Part shown: piece after piece, positions 63,930 to 64,000 of the stretch
How the letters are laid out: the number at the start of each line of letters is the position of its first letter
Numbering within the stretch: position 1 is the stretch's first letter
From: an uncultured Eubacterium sp.
GTDB taxonomy: Bacteria; Bacillota; Clostridia; Lachnospirales; Lachnospiraceae
Direction: 5' to 3'
Assembly (NCBI GenBank): GCA_910584595.1
Contig: CAJUBQ010000002.1
Location: 18,591-82,590, forward strand
Length of the DNA: 64,000 nt
Made by a program: the position numbers and the translations under genes
Notes under the pieces: model-generated
Told to the model about the DNA's origin: nothing
Seen by the model: the letters and a program-made list of their open reading frames with translations, nothing else
Database searches by the model: none

Positions 63930-64000
63930 TCAGCCAACGCTCATAATTTCTGCAATCGCCCGGATAATTTGCACATATCTGGAATAAGTGGCCGCGTCTT
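63930..64000 (-). CDS. Possible 3' end of a - strand gene (partial)
   Basis: On the - strand an open frame enters from the right edge, reads AATYSRYVQIIRAIAEIMSV and ends with TGA at 63932-63930, convergent with rmd. Too short to assign. Confidence 0.35.
   Translation of the reverse strand, partial: DAATYSRYVQIIRAIAEIMSVG

Overview
The window is about 64 kb of low-GC DNA. Strong AGGAGG-type ribosome binding sites, frequent TTG/GTG starts, ECF-sigma/DUF4179 and BspA-like LRR proteins, and a two-component/ABC peptide-resistance module suggest a Gram-positive Clostridia, probably a gut Lachnospiraceae (inference; no rRNA or tRNA gene is present to settle it). Almost all genes are on the + strand.

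Region 1 (1-13.1 kb) is a four-gene operon of signalling/defence type. It encodes two very large P-loop NTPases of STAND/ORC-like type (the first cut by the window start and carrying long acidic tandem repeats), an NTPase-like protein ending in a TIR domain, and a BspA-type leucine-rich-repeat protein ending in a closely similar TIR domain. It looks like an NLR-type sensor/effector system split over several polypeptides. Region 2 (13.4-16.1 kb) is an accessory patch: a two-gene DUF2442-like/DUF4160 unit, a TnpB remnant, small ORFs and an Uma2 protein.

Region 3 (16.2-46.6 kb) is a surface-polysaccharide locus of the ABC-exporter type. It has an FkbM methyltransferase with a heptad-repeat coiled coil, Wzm/Wzt with a Wzt C-terminal carbohydrate-binding domain, GT4, GT8, GT2 and GT2-GT4 glycosyltransferases, three GT-C-like membrane proteins, a cupin, a GDP-fucose-synthase-like epimerase, an FAD oxidoreductase, a GtrB-like polyprenyl-phosphate glycosyltransferase, a methyltransferase, and acyltransferases including an MBOAT/SGNH pair. 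Three genes carry nine-base poly-G tracts, the hallmark of phase variation. From 31.7 to 45.4 kb, seven genes have frameshifts, either true decay or local sequence error. The gmd-rmd pair at the right end (61.9-63.9 kb) would supply GDP-D-rhamnose and probably belongs to the same pathway.

Region 4 (46.6-58.3 kb) is mosaic. It holds a recombinase scrap, a strong candidate for a stand-alone structured RNA with its own promoter and terminator on the - strand, a restriction-modification gene whose 5' end is joined to a 46-bp copy of the MBOAT gene, hicA and flavin-reductase remnants, an alpha/beta hydrolase, and an ECF sigma/DUF4179 pair. Downstream of that pair is a Zn-ribbon/TIR-like/GGDEF-like fusion protein and, after a degenerate copy of the DUF4179 3' end and its promoter, a DUF4062 protein with a TPR remnant. 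Region 5 (58.3-61.7 kb) is a response regulator, ABC transporter and histidine kinase module with direct repeats in front of the ABC genes.

The two best candidates for undescribed biology are the TIR-like/GGDEF-like fusion at 55.5-56.8 kb and the NTPase/TIR/LRR-TIR operon at 1-13 kb.
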